From NCBI GenBank assembly GCA_019022495.1, contig JAFEKR010000004.1, positions 1,054,001 to 1,118,000 on the forward strand: 64,000 nt of DNA, given 5' to 3'. Shown here piece by piece: positions 37,766-47,083 of the stretch. Numbering within the stretch: position 1 is the first letter of the stretch; each line of letters opens with the position of its first letter. Made by a program: the position numbers and the translations under genes. The DNA comes from Epichloe hybrida. Lineage: Eukaryota; Ascomycota; Sordariomycetes; Hypocreales; Clavicipitaceae. Under the pieces are notes generated by a model that was not told the DNA's origin, made no database searches, and saw only the letters and a program-made list of their open reading frames with translations.

Positions 37766-38581
37766 GTGGTAAAGTGGTTCCTGGAGACGAATCGGGAACT
37801 AAGCAAAGCTGCCGATCGAACTATCCCGGCCCTTGCGTTCGTCCATACATATTCCCATCAAGGCCACAGGCTCCATCAGCATCGCATCGATCCCCACAAG
37901 AACCCAGGCATCAATGAGGACACGCCGGTTTCTCAGCAAGGACGAAGCTGGTGTGATCAGAAGACGCGCGAGATGGGTGCTTTGGGGTGTACGTATGGCG
38001 GATACGACATGCCCTCCATGACTGCGTTGGCTACAACACCCGGTCTAATGGGCTTGTTCTACGGCTATGATCATTGCAACACGTGGTGTCATAGGTGGGA
38101 TTCACGAAATCCCGGGACTAACTTGACTGTCAACGGACTCAACTTGTGTTATGGCCAGCATACTGGGTATGGAGGCTACAGAACCTGGATTCGTGGCGGT
38201 CGTGAGATTATCGTCAAGGGGGACCAGTCTATGAACTTGGCAATGGAGATACATGTACGTTTGGAAAATGGAAAGACCGTGGGGGCTGTGGTTCTAAGCT
38301 CTACTTTCAACGAGGATGGGTATCCTGCTACGCCTAATGAGAAAACACATCTCGAGGATGGAATGCAGGATGGAGCCAGGCAGCGAGCCCAGAAGACACT
38401 GGGAGTTTGCGGAGTTTGGCATGGCTTGACAGATGTTCATACAGTCTTGCACCAACAACTGTCGGGACCTGCGATGCTGGACAGCAATTGCTTTCACGGG
38501 TGGCTTGGGTCACAGATGTTTCAACTAATCAATGTCGATGATGGGTACATGAGATCAGGGGTTCTAGGGACAAGATGTTGA
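37766..38581 (+). pseudogene. Calcineurin-like metallophosphoesterase, 3' remnant
   Basis: An open frame of 271 codons matches the C-terminal half of fungal Dcr2-type metallophosphoesterases: V-x-W-F-L-E-T-N-R-E-L, I-D-P-H-K-N-P-G-I-N-E-D, G-C-T-Y-G-G-Y-D-M-P and N-L-C-Y-G-Q-H-T-G-Y-G-G-Y. The metal-binding block usually written G-H-D-H-G reads G-Y-D-H-C here (about 38,060), so a metal-binding His is lost. The N-terminal half with the D-x-H and G-D motifs is absent upstream, where stops and the ankyrin relic lie. The last 75 residues do not resemble the family end. I read it as a 5'-truncated pseudogene. A spliced gene with missed upstream exons is less likely. Confidence 0.72.
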
Positions 38582-39031
38582 TCATCGTGTGGCTGCTTGG
38601 CCGGGGCCCAGAAGATCTATCCCCATTTTTCCTTCCGATTTTTACTTTCTATTTCTCATGAAGCTCAGAGAAAATGCGCACGATCGACCGTTCTCCAGCA
38701 GGATCATTGAAGCTGATTAGTATCTGGGCGCTTTGGCCGTCTCTTGCAGTGTGGCTACTGTAGGTTCTACTGAGTTGCGTCTTTCAAAAGTTCAAACATG
38801 GAACGGAGCTCTTCGTCTCTTCCTCTCTTCCCCCGAATGGCCCTAGCCAGTGGGTGGTGGCACAATAAACCCGCATGTCGCAATGCGAAGAGGAAAGATG
38901 AATGCTCGGGTAGTACAGTCCGAACAGGATATCAACAAAACCCATGCCATGACCAGCGCAGAACCACATCTTTCATTTCCCTTCATCCACCGTCCCAGAT
39001 CGTCCGAACCGGCCGAACCGGAGAACCGACA
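38582..39031. other. Intergenic, nothing assigned
   Basis: About 450 bp between the phosphoesterase and Atg22 relics. Pyrimidine-rich TTTCC and TTTCT stretches near 38,625-38,660 look like old untranslated or promoter DNA. No gene is supported; the open frame starting at 38798 only matters from 39032 on. Confidence 0.5.
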
Positions 39032-39750
39032 ATGTCACCATCAACAGACCACAACGCGGCCCGGATGACGGGTGAAGATTTCGGTATCACGCCATGGGCG
39101 TCAGCACCCAACGAGAAGGAGAGGGCATCGGTCGCGCCGGGGCCAGCCCAGGAGAAACCCCTGGTGGTGATGTCCACGCTCCAGGATGTCGCAACGCCCG
39201 CCACGACCAAATGAGAAATCTGGTCGTAATACGCGAATCATATCGACGCCAACGACGCCAACGACCTCGCCCTCTTCAACTCTAGATCCACGGCCTTCCA
39301 AAATCTCCTAACCCAAGCTACTAGCCCACTGCTAGCGGCTCGAAACTGCTGTACTTTGCAGGCCGGCAGCGCGACGTCAACAGCATAGTACTCCTCTGCA
39401 ATGGCATCTCCTTTTCCACCCAGGCGGCCTTGTTCCTTATCATCGGCGCCTGTGCCGGCTTTGGCACCGGACGGCGGTGGGTCCCGCTGATCTGGTCCAT
39501 CGTAGCATACGGCATCGGCTTCGGATGAATTGGTGTTCACGAGCCCAATCAACCGGTGGAAGACTGGCGTTGGCCTCTACATTGTGGGTTTGATCTCGTA
39601 TCAGCTCACCCTGACGTGTTAGACGGCGGGCTTCCCTCGCTCACCCGGAACACGCAGCACTCAAAGGACTCCCGGACCTCGTATGCGAACGGCGACATTT
39701 CTCGGCAAGAACTCGATCGACGGGGCATCACGCTACTGCAGAACCAAGCA
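39032..39750 (+). pseudogene. atg22: Atg22-like vacuolar transporter gene, 5' relic
   Basis: Atg22 proteins are vacuolar membrane effluxers that release amino acids after autophagy. From ATG at 39032 the frame gives M-S-P-S-T-D, then V-A-T-P-A-T-T-K just before a TGA. It goes on as E-I-W-S, with a second stop, and L-F-N-S-R-S-T-A-F-Q-N-L-L. In another frame (39,355-39,550) come F-A-G-R-Q-R-D-V-N-S-I-V-L-L-C-N-G-I-S-F and G-T-G-R-R-W-V-P-L-I-W-S-I-V-A-Y-G-I-G-F-G. A third shift gives T-G-V-G-L-Y-I-V-G-L-I-S-Y-Q-L-T-L-T and F-P-S-L-T-R-N-T. This covers roughly the first 240 of about 600 residues. At least four stops and two frameshifts are present and the remaining transmembrane segments are missing, so it is a truncated, decayed copy. 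Confidence 0.82.
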
Positions 39751-40090
39751 ATATGCAAATTGTCACCGTCATGCGCACAAATGCCCATATTCACACACGC
39801 ATCTCCCCGTATTAATTTATACATTCCCCAAAAAGCCCTCCCTTTTTTTTTTCCTTCTCCCCGCGCCACCTCCCTCGCCCACACCGCAGACATCATGGCT
39901 GTTCATCATTCATTTGAAAACCCAGTAAAAGAATTCAATGCCCAGTTCCGCTACAGACTCCATCCATACACTAAATCTACTCTATGCAGCTATGCGCGCC
40001 GTCGCAATGCAAGGGGTGTCCCAGTTGCCGAAGAATTTGAAAAAAAAAAAAAAAATGTATGAATGAAAAGGGAAAAACAACCATCAAGTC
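39751..40090. other. Spacer downstream of the TPR gene
   Basis: It holds a T-run at 39844-39852, C- and T-rich DNA and a 14-A run near 40,042. It probably includes the 3' untranslated region of the minus-strand TPR gene. No gene is seen. Confidence 0.55.
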
Positions 40091-41812
40091 TCACATCTTG
40101 GCCGTGACAGAGGTTCTGCAGAAACAAGACGACTTGACCGGCACGTCAGCGACGTCCAACGCCCTCTTCAGCTGGGGCTCCATCTTTTGGGCCTCGGTCA
40201 TCCTGCCCAGCTTCATGAGACACTCGTGGTAGCCGTGCAGTGCCCACACGTTATTCGGATGTCTATGAACACGGGGGAGGGAGTCGTCGAGGCCCAGATC
40301 GGCTCTGTAGACGGCCATGGCCTCTTGGGCATGTCCCTGCTCGAGGAGGAGCGCGCCGTAGGCATGACGAACAGGCTGCATCCACCCCCATGGTTCGTCA
40401 AAGGGCAGCCAGTCGTAGCGGAGGATGGCCTCGCGCAGGTGTGCAAAGGCGGTGTCGTGGTTTCCGGAGCGGTATTCGATCTCGCCGTTGAGCAAAGACT
40501 CTGCCACGGCGAGGATATCGACGCACTTGTTGTTGAAGAGCGTCCTGGAGGGCTTCACGTGCGGGACGGCCTCGCGGAAGAGCTTCCTGTGGCGATTAGC
40601 CTCGTCGACGCGGTTGAGCGCCGCGTAGGCGACGCCCTTTGCGTAGTGAAGAAGGGCGGTGGAGACGCAGTATAGGGCCTCGTCCTGGGGGAACGGCAGA
40701 GAGAGGACGTCGTCCCAGCGGCCGAAGCGGATGAGGGCGTGGACGCGCATGGCGAGGAAGGCCTCGAGCCAGTCGGCCATGGGGGGGGATTCCACGCGCA
40801 GGAGGTCCTCGGAGACGGAGGCCTCGAGCATCTCGACCGTCTCAAAGGCGACTCTTGACTGGCCGGAGAACATGGCGCTGTAGAGGCGGAAGTGGTAGTC
40901 GTGGCTGCGGTAGAGGGTGTAGAAGTTCATGGGGCCGTCGCGCTTGAGGAACTTTTCGTCGGCGGCGATGGCGTCCGTGTTGGCCATGACGGCGCGCGCG
41001 TAATCGCCCACCAGGATGTCGAGATGGCTGGGCATGTGGTTAAGGTGGCCCGAGTCCGGGACGAGGCCGCGCAGCTTGTCGGCGGCCGGCATGCCCGCCT
41101 CGGGCGTTTGCGACATCTCCATGAGGTGGATGTACAGATGGAGCAGGCCCGGATGCTGGTCTCCTCCTTGCTGTGACAATGCCTGATCTAGCACACGCTT
41201 GATTTCCGTCGTGCGTGCCCCCTTTCCCGGCTCGCCCGTCTTGATGTCCCATAGCTGCCACGGCGTCAGGTTCATCATGGCATCGGCGTACAGCGCGGCG
41301 ACGTCGAGATGGAACGGGAATTGGGCGGCCACGGTGGCCATGGCATCGGCGTACTCGCGGTTCCAGATGCAAAAGTCGGACTGCTCTGGGGCCCGTACGC
41401 GCGGATACCGGAGTTGGATGGCGTCAATGAGGGCCCTCTCGACGGGCGTGGCATGTTCGGAAAGAGCCCTGGCCTGCTCGACGGCCCTGTGAGTCCTCTC
41501 GACGGTGGTTCTCAGCTCGGGCTTGCCAAAGAGCTCCCACGGCTTGTTGTAGTTTGGGCCCAGGGCGTAGGCGAGCCCCCAGTAGGCGATGGCGCACGCG
41601 GGGTCGTGCGAGAGGGCGGTTTGGAAGCATTTGGCCGCTTCCTCGTGGTTGAAGCCGTAGCACCAGACCAGGCCGCGGTCAAACCACGTCTGCGCGGCGG
41701 GACTCGACGTGGTGATGGGGCGATGGTACGTGCCGAGGTTGTAGTAGCCGTCGTCGTCGCTGTTGTTGCCGCCGCTGGGGGGGTTGTCCTTGGCTGGGTT
41801 TGGCACTGACAT
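40091..41812 (-). CDS. TPR-domain protein, intronless, 573 aa
   Basis: One uninterrupted frame starts M-S-V-P-N-P-A-K. It belongs to the fungal and bacterial TPR proteins that open with W-F-D-R-G-L-V-W-C-Y-G-F-N-H-E-E-A-A-K-C-F (about residues 43-63), the first of several tetratricopeptide helices. Further repeats are seen at A-H-L-R-E-A-I-L-R-Y-D (about 468-478) and A-Q-E-A-M-A-V-Y-R-A-D (about 507-517). A conserved H-M-P-S-H motif sits near residue 260. No signal peptide or membrane segment is evident. The Asp-, Asn- and Ser-rich first 35 residues are low-complexity. TPR helices scaffold protein contacts; no substrate or pathway can be named. GC-rich third positions and a clean frame suggest an active gene. 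The decayed neighbours on its 3' side make its survival notable. Confidence 0.9.
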   Translation of the reverse strand: MSVPNPAKDNPPSGGNNSDDDGYYNLGTYHRPITTSSPAAQTWFDRGLVWCYGFNHEEAAKCFQTALSHDPACAIAYWGLAYALGPNYNKPWELFGKPELRTTVERTHRAVEQARALSEHATPVERALIDAIQLRYPRVRAPEQSDFCIWNREYADAMATVAAQFPFHLDVAALYADAMMNLTPWQLWDIKTGEPGKGARTTEIKRVLDQALSQQGGDQHPGLLHLYIHLMEMSQTPEAGMPAADKLRGLVPDSGHLNHMPSHLDILVGDYARAVMANTDAIAADEKFLKRDGPMNFYTLYRSHDYHFRLYSAMFSGQSRVAFETVEMLEASVSEDLLRVESPPMADWLEAFLAMRVHALIRFGRWDDVLSLPFPQDEALYCVSTALLHYAKGVAYAALNRVDEANRHRKLFREAVPHVKPSRTLFNNKCVDILAVAESLLNGEIEYRSGNHDTAFAHLREAILRYDWLPFDEPWGWMQPVRHAYGALLLEQGHAQEAMAVYRADLGLDDSLPRVHRHPNNVWALHGYHECLMKLGRMTEAQKMEPQLKRALDVADVPVKSSCFCRTSVTAKM

Positions 41813-42496
41813 GCTGTTTGGGGCTTGGGGGGGGTGATGGGTGTGACGGCAAGGAAAGGCAGAGAAGTCGGGCTGGGAAAGTAAGTCGTGTTGGCCGTGT
41901 TGTGTTGTTGAGAAATCGACGGGTGAGGGCTCGGCCAGTGACAGGACTTGGAGGGGTAACTCGGCTTTGGCAGTGACGTCTGGTGAACCTGAACCTGGTC
42001 TCGTACGAACTACTCCGTACCGAGTCTATTTTTAGCTGGCATCATCAAGTGGGGCGATCCATACCAGCAGGCGGTGGCAGTGAGCAGTGACTTGTTCTCT
42101 ACCCAACAGAACAGTCCCACCCATCAATCCCAACTCCAAGTATGCAGCCATCATTATCATCATCATCATTTATCTTGACCAGTCGGGCTCATCTACGTCT
42201 ATCCGAGACCCGACGTCGGCGACAAGAGCTCACCAGCTGTTCACCGCGAATTCGAGACGCAGCATGCAGATGCGCCGACTGTGCATTCCGGGATCAGACA
42301 TGGCTTGAAAACGGACTGATGCATATATCACTCTCACACTCACGGCCCATGCGTGAGAGGCAACTGCAAATTCATCGTGTACTCAGAACTAAAACACGTC
42401 GAAATGCATTCTGGACTCATCAGTGTATTGGAAATCCACGTCGATCCTCATATGTTTCCGAGACGACGTCCGCCGAGAACACCATCTCCAACTGAA
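41813..42496. promoter_or_regulatory. Intergenic region: TPR gene promoter and transporter 3' side
   Basis: It holds the upstream DNA of the TPR gene and the 3' flank of the transporter. There is a short ATC microsatellite (42151-42171) and no supported gene. The small frames here lack homology and composition bias. Confidence 0.5.
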
Positions 42497-44447
42497 CTAA
42501 TACACATATCTAAAATGCGGAATCTCCTTGTCCGTCAAGTCAGTCAGGTTCAACATGACTCCACGCCTGGCCTCTTCAAACGCAGCCACCTCATCTGCGC
42601 TGACGAGTCGATCGCGGCGTCGATTCTCCCACATGAGATAAAACCGAGTGACCCAGCACATGGCGAACCCAAACGCAAGACAAATCATGAGGGCCAAGAA
42701 CCCGGATTTGTACACGGGGGCTTCTTTCTTGAAGAAGAGCTGGGGGCCGATGATGTTGCCGCAGCAGTATGCTACGAAAGACTATTCCGTCGTTAGTCGA
42801 CGATGATGCAAATGATATGGCAGCGGTGATGACCCGTTTCCTCACACCACAGCGCATTTTGCATGGCAAGATGTATCACATACCATGGCATTAACAGTAG
42901 TCTTCTTTGTAAAACCACCAAAATTTCCAGACTGGAGAGACATGATCAATGGGAAATTAGCAGCAAAGCCGCCAGACAGTACTGTGCCGGCGAAACGCGT
43001 CCACTTCTGTTTCTCAGGGACATACCGGACCATGGCGGTCCCAGCGACGGAGATGAAGAGGTTAAAAGCCATGAAGTATGTTCTTGAGTTTCGGAAGTAA
43101 GAGCTACCGCCTGTGGAGATGAGCACGAGGACAATCATCGAGACATAGGACACGGAGCCAAGGAGGAGAGTTTCGAAGGTACTGAAGCCGAACCCCTGGA
43201 TAACGATGATGGAGAACTAGAGTTTCAATCCAAGGTCAGGAACTCTGTCACCGTGCAGACTTCGAACCCCTCCCCCCTTCCTCCCCTTTACTGAAACCTG
43301 GGCAGGATCGGAGAAAACTCACAGTGGAAACAGCACCGTTGGGAATGTTCGCAGCAAGCTGCGACGCCACAATCAACCAGCTCTTCACATCCAACAGTGC
43401 CTCCGCGACCTGCGCCCGCTTCACCTTGTCGTTCTTGATTCCCGTCATGTTCTCCTTGACCCTAACAACAACCTTCTTGCGATCCTCGACACTCAGAAAC
43501 CACGCCGTCATGGGCGTGTCCGGCAAGAGGAATAACACTCCTACGGACCACGCAATAGTGGCGGTGCCGAATATGACAAACACCCCCTTCCAGGGCCGGA
43601 TGGTGTGAATATGGCTCATGGCGTACATGATAAGACTGCCAAAGATGCCCCCACCGGTATTACCCAGGAACCACGCTGCGTGGCGGAGAGGCTGCTCGGA
43701 GCGCTTGTACCACATGGACACGATGATGGTCAGACCAGGGGCGAGGCCGGATTCGAACACGCCGAGGAAGAAACGGTTGGCGAGTAGGCCCTTGTCGTTG
43801 AAGCATGTTGCTGTGAGCATGAAGACGACACCCCAGCTGAAACTATTTTCCCCATTGACTTAGATTTTTCTTTTTTCCGCGGGTGGGGGGGGGGGGCACA
43901 AGAGACATCTTTCGTTATGTGGGCAAGTAAGTATAGAGGAGAAAGGAGAACAAGCGACGTACACACACAAGGCGATGACTTTGCCGACTTTCCAGCGGAC
44001 CATGAGCATGGCGACTGGGTACGACGCAACTAGATACCCGAAGTAGTAGATTGCGCTGGCCCACGAATACTCGGATCCCTTTAGGTGCAGGTCGGTTTGG
44101 ATGCCCATGATGGCAGTCGAGGCGAGGGCCGTCTTGTCGAGCAACTGGAAGAGGTACGACATCGCCATAACGGGAAGTAGCCTGGTGGCCAACGTATCAG
44201 TATGAACCGCCATCGAGAAACAAAATCTTATACGACCCGTGTGCGTCATCGAAAGATCCTGATCATATATATCGTACAGCAGTGCGGAAAGGAAGAGGCG
44301 GGCGTACCGTAGATCAATCTTCCGCAACAGCCTCTTTTCTTCCTCTGGACTCAGCAGCGTCTCCGCTAAATTCTCTTCATAATTGGCATGTTTGGTCTGC
44401 ACAACGCCTTTGTCATGCTGGATCTCTGGGTTTTTCTGAGCCGCCAT
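42497..44447 (-). CDS. MFS transporter, Dal5/allantoate permease-like, 5 exons, 496 aa
   Basis: Reconstructed exons (minus strand) are 44447-44308, 44181-43963, 43836-43323, 43216-42884 and 42781-42497. Donors are GTACGC, GTACGT, GTGAGT and GTATGT, acceptors all AG, and phases agree to the stop codon. I chose the ATG at 44447 (M-A-A-Q-K-N-P) over one 13 codons upstream because the family starts with a short acidic tail. The protein opens with L-L-P-V-M-A-M-S-Y-L-F-Q-L-L-D-K in the first membrane helix. N-R-F-F-L-G-V-F-E-S-G-L-A-P-G follows, then M-W-Y-K-R-S-E-Q and a late A-Y-C-C-G-N-I-I-G-P-Q. These are features of the anion:cation symporter family, which carries allantoate, nicotinate or other small carboxylates across the plasma membrane. 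About 12 helices fit the length. The substrate is not predictable. It appears intact. Confidence 0.9.
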
Positions 44448-44781
44448 GACGTGTGTGTGTTTGTTAAGATATCGCAGAAATGCCAAAAGTAATAAGTTAA
44501 CAAAGAGGCAATTGAGAAACCGTCGAGATACCGAATGCCTAATGCATTGATATATGAACTTGACGAGCTACATCTTCCAACGTCTCGTCCATGATCCTTC
44601 CTCAATCTCGCATATGTACAAGCTCAGCGGACCGTACCCGCATTACACAGATCATCCAATTGGCAACGGCGAGGTGAAGATTGGGCTAAGTGCGGCACTT
44701 ATTTGTATATATAGGTCTACCAATAACCTATACCATAGTGGGCTTTACACACACCTAGAAGTCCTAGTACTACGTGGCATA
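44448..44781. promoter_or_regulatory. Upstream region of the MFS transporter
   Basis: About 330 bp upstream of the transporter start, running to the TA dinucleotide that borders the MITE. TATATATA occurs at 44706-44713. No operator or further gene could be identified. Confidence 0.45.
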
Positions 44782-45052
44782 CAAGTCTACCCCCTGTTTG
44801 ATTTTATACAAGTACATGACTAGGGGTAGCAGGCCAATCACATATTCAACCAAGGATTAGTGTAGCACTAAGTAAGGTAAGAAGTACCTTATACTGCTAT
44901 ATAGATCTTACTATGACTATTTAGTTTCCCCTTCTAGCGTAAATGCCCCAATATCACTCCTAACAGCTCCACTTACCACAGCCACTCAGAGCTGATAGTG
45001 GCCGCCCCGCGTGGGGCTTGTAGTCGTGTAAAATCAAACGGGGGTAGACTTG
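44782..45052. mobile_element. 271-bp MITE with 25-bp inverted repeats and TA target duplication
   Basis: The left arm at 44782-44809 starts CAAGTCTACCCCC and the right arm (45028-45052) ends GGGGGTAGACTTG. The arms pair over about 25 bp with two small indels. The dinucleotide TA stands on both sides (44780-44781 and 45053-45054), the target site of Tc1/mariner elements. No reading frame inside. It lies about 335 bp upstream of the transporter start, so it could affect its promoter. Confidence 0.78.
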
Positions 45053-45363
45053 TATTATAGTGCAATTGACCAGGATCCTGGTTCGCGTTACCTCTGAGGC
45101 CTTAAGGCATGAGGGACATGCTTAACAGAGATGGAACCGGGGGGGGGCGCATGATGCAGAGCATGATGCATAAGACATCCCGCATTGTTGACGATGTCGG
45201 TCTTTGCCCCGTTCGAACCCAATTCTTGTTGACGCCGTGTCAAGCTACTTCCGAGAAAACAAAACAGGCTTCAGTTTCATGAGCCAGCTAATACAAGCAT
45301 TTTGCAGCGCATTATGAGGCCCCCCCACCACCGCAGCGTTGACAAAGGTTGTTTCTGTATGCT
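45053..45363. other. Spacer between the MITE and a phosphoesterase relic
   Basis: About 310 bp without an identified gene. A G-run sits at 45140-45146. Confidence 0.5.
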
Positions 45364-45917
45364 TCACTTTGGCCCACCTCCCAGTGTTGGGAACTGCCTG
45401 GTTGGTAGTATTGGAAGGCCGAGATCCCGTAACGAGACGTCCATGGACTTGCCGAAAATCGTGATGCTCCTCCTCATGGTGGGCTGCCCTCCGGCGACTC
45501 CGTCCGCGCGTCTTTCTTGCCTTTGCTGGCTCACGGGGATCTCGAGGGTGACGAACGAATCCTGCAGATGGATTACGCTTCCCCAGGGGAGTTCTCGCTT
45601 GGTCTTCATCCGCCCAACAGCGTCCGTTGGTCGAGATGATGAATGAGAAAAACGTCGTCTAATGGGACATGGTGATTGCCGGCAACGAAGATTTTGTGTT
45701 TGTGCGCCTGCGATGAAAGCCAAGTCGGGCCGTCCTGTATCTCCTCAAGAGATCCATTTTCTGTTAGATCGCCGGCATAAATTAGAAGATCCATTAGAGG
45801 ATCCTCCAGGCGCACTGATGGCTGCCTGTTGCGTGTGTCAGAAATGCAGGTTATGCGAATGGAAGGTGCATTTGGTGTCGTCGTTGGTGGTGGCGAGGAG
45901 GTGTTGGCTTGAGGCAC
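45364..45917 (-). pseudogene. Calcineurin-like phosphoesterase relic (MPPED-type)
   Basis: On the minus strand the first frame reads I-R-I-T-C-I-S-D-T-R-N, then L-L-I-Y-A-G-D-L-T-E-N-G and K-I-F-V-A-G-N-H-H-V, and ends in a stop near 45,637. A second frame continues with V-I-H-L-Q-D-S-F-V-T-L-E-I-P-V-S and F-G-K-S-M-D-V-S-L to a stop at 45364. These are the D-x-H, G-D and G-N-H-D blocks of the metallophosphoesterase fold. Two metal-binding positions are changed (D-T-H-N to D-T-R-N and G-N-H-D to G-N-H-H) and the frame is shifted. There is no ATG at the left end of the frame, and the C-terminal G-H and G-H-x-H blocks are missing. The enzyme cannot be active. Confidence 0.78.
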
Positions 45918-47083
45918 TAGCGTTTCGGAGCCCGCGAGTTTTCACACTAGTACGGATTAAGATGCTGAGCTACATAAGCTACAGAAGACATGTCACAAAG
46001 CGTTGTGAACTTGTTGGTCATGAGAAGTTGTTGCGTCCTGAGCAGAGGAGCAATATGACTAAGCAAACAACCGTGCCGGCTCACAAGTGGGCGGCTCACC
46101 CCATTTCTAATCCGTAAATTATAAACTTGTCTACCGCGCGTCTAATACCTCACCACTCGGGCACCTAAAATAGCGCATGATTTTTGGCAACGTCGAGGAT
46201 GGCGCCAAGGGCCAGGAGCTGTGGTATGACCAGCATTAACAAAAGTCCAACGGTGGCCGTCCCCGGGCTAATCCGCGATGTATTCGGGGCGCTTTGAAGT
46301 GTTTTTTTTTTAGAAATTGCGCACCACATAAGTGGTTCCTCTCTTGGAGTCGCTGTACGTATATCAACGCGCGCGTGCTTAAAAAAAGGCCATAGCCGAT
46401 GTCAGGAGTGACAGCATTTGTTTAGCCGTGAGACTCCCTAGAGCCCGAATCTACGCGAGGCCTCGAGTCGGAGAAATGTCCTGTGTACGCATACTACTAG
46501 GAGATGTCATGGTGATTTAATATAAAGCCTGTTGAGGGACAGAAGAGCAACCAAGACTGCTGGTGATATCACAAGGCTATCTAAATGATGGCTGGAGATG
46601 CGATAAGATAAAGGAGTCAGGGATTCATTGCGCCCACCCCACGAAGCTGGGGCGTGCTCGGGACTAGTGCCGGATTAACATTGTTACACACCCTAGCGTC
46701 ATTGAATTTGGCGACCTTGGCCCCCGGATTCGAGGTTTCTATAATTTTCAACGCGAGTGCTCAAGCTTCCCCGTCTCCTACACCCAAAGCTGCAGGCGCG
46801 AATTCGGTTCGTCGCCACAACAGCACCGATCCAGACGCAGCAGACAACCAGCTTTCGTATACCGAATAATCCTAGGAGTTGCACTCTTTTTTCGTTTCAT
46901 TTCCTTCACTGGCTTCCCCGCCTCTTTTCTCTTCCAAACCCGCTTGCGCAGCTTGGACTTCGCGACGGGTCAGCATCGCGATCCGCCAACCCATATCTGC
47001 CCGGCGCACACTCACCAGCGCAACGCCACGCCACTCTCTTATGGAACGAATGGTTGCGTCTTGTGGGCGCCGATAATGCAATC
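45918..47083. promoter_or_regulatory. Intergenic region and tra1 upstream DNA
   Basis: About 1.17 kb. The right 400 bp, rich in C and T (for example TTCATTTCCTTCACT near 46,895), is the likely tra1 5' untranslated and promoter part. Frames crossing it, including one from 46757 that runs through the tra1 start, show no homology. Near 46,165-46,290 the minus strand has a short hydrophobic frame (see rejected items). Confidence 0.5.

Noticed and set aside
39556..40062. 168-codon plus-strand frame
   Set aside because: Only its left part matters, as a frame of the Atg22 relic. The rest is T- and A-rich spacer.
40187..40675. Plus-strand frames inside the TPR gene, also 41309-41809
   Set aside because: They are antisense shadows of a GC-rich coding region without domain support.
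46165..46290. Short hydrophobic frame on the minus strand (L-M-L-V-I-P-Q-L-L-A-L-G)
   Set aside because: It could be a membrane-anchor tail of a lost gene, but no upstream exons or family match support it.
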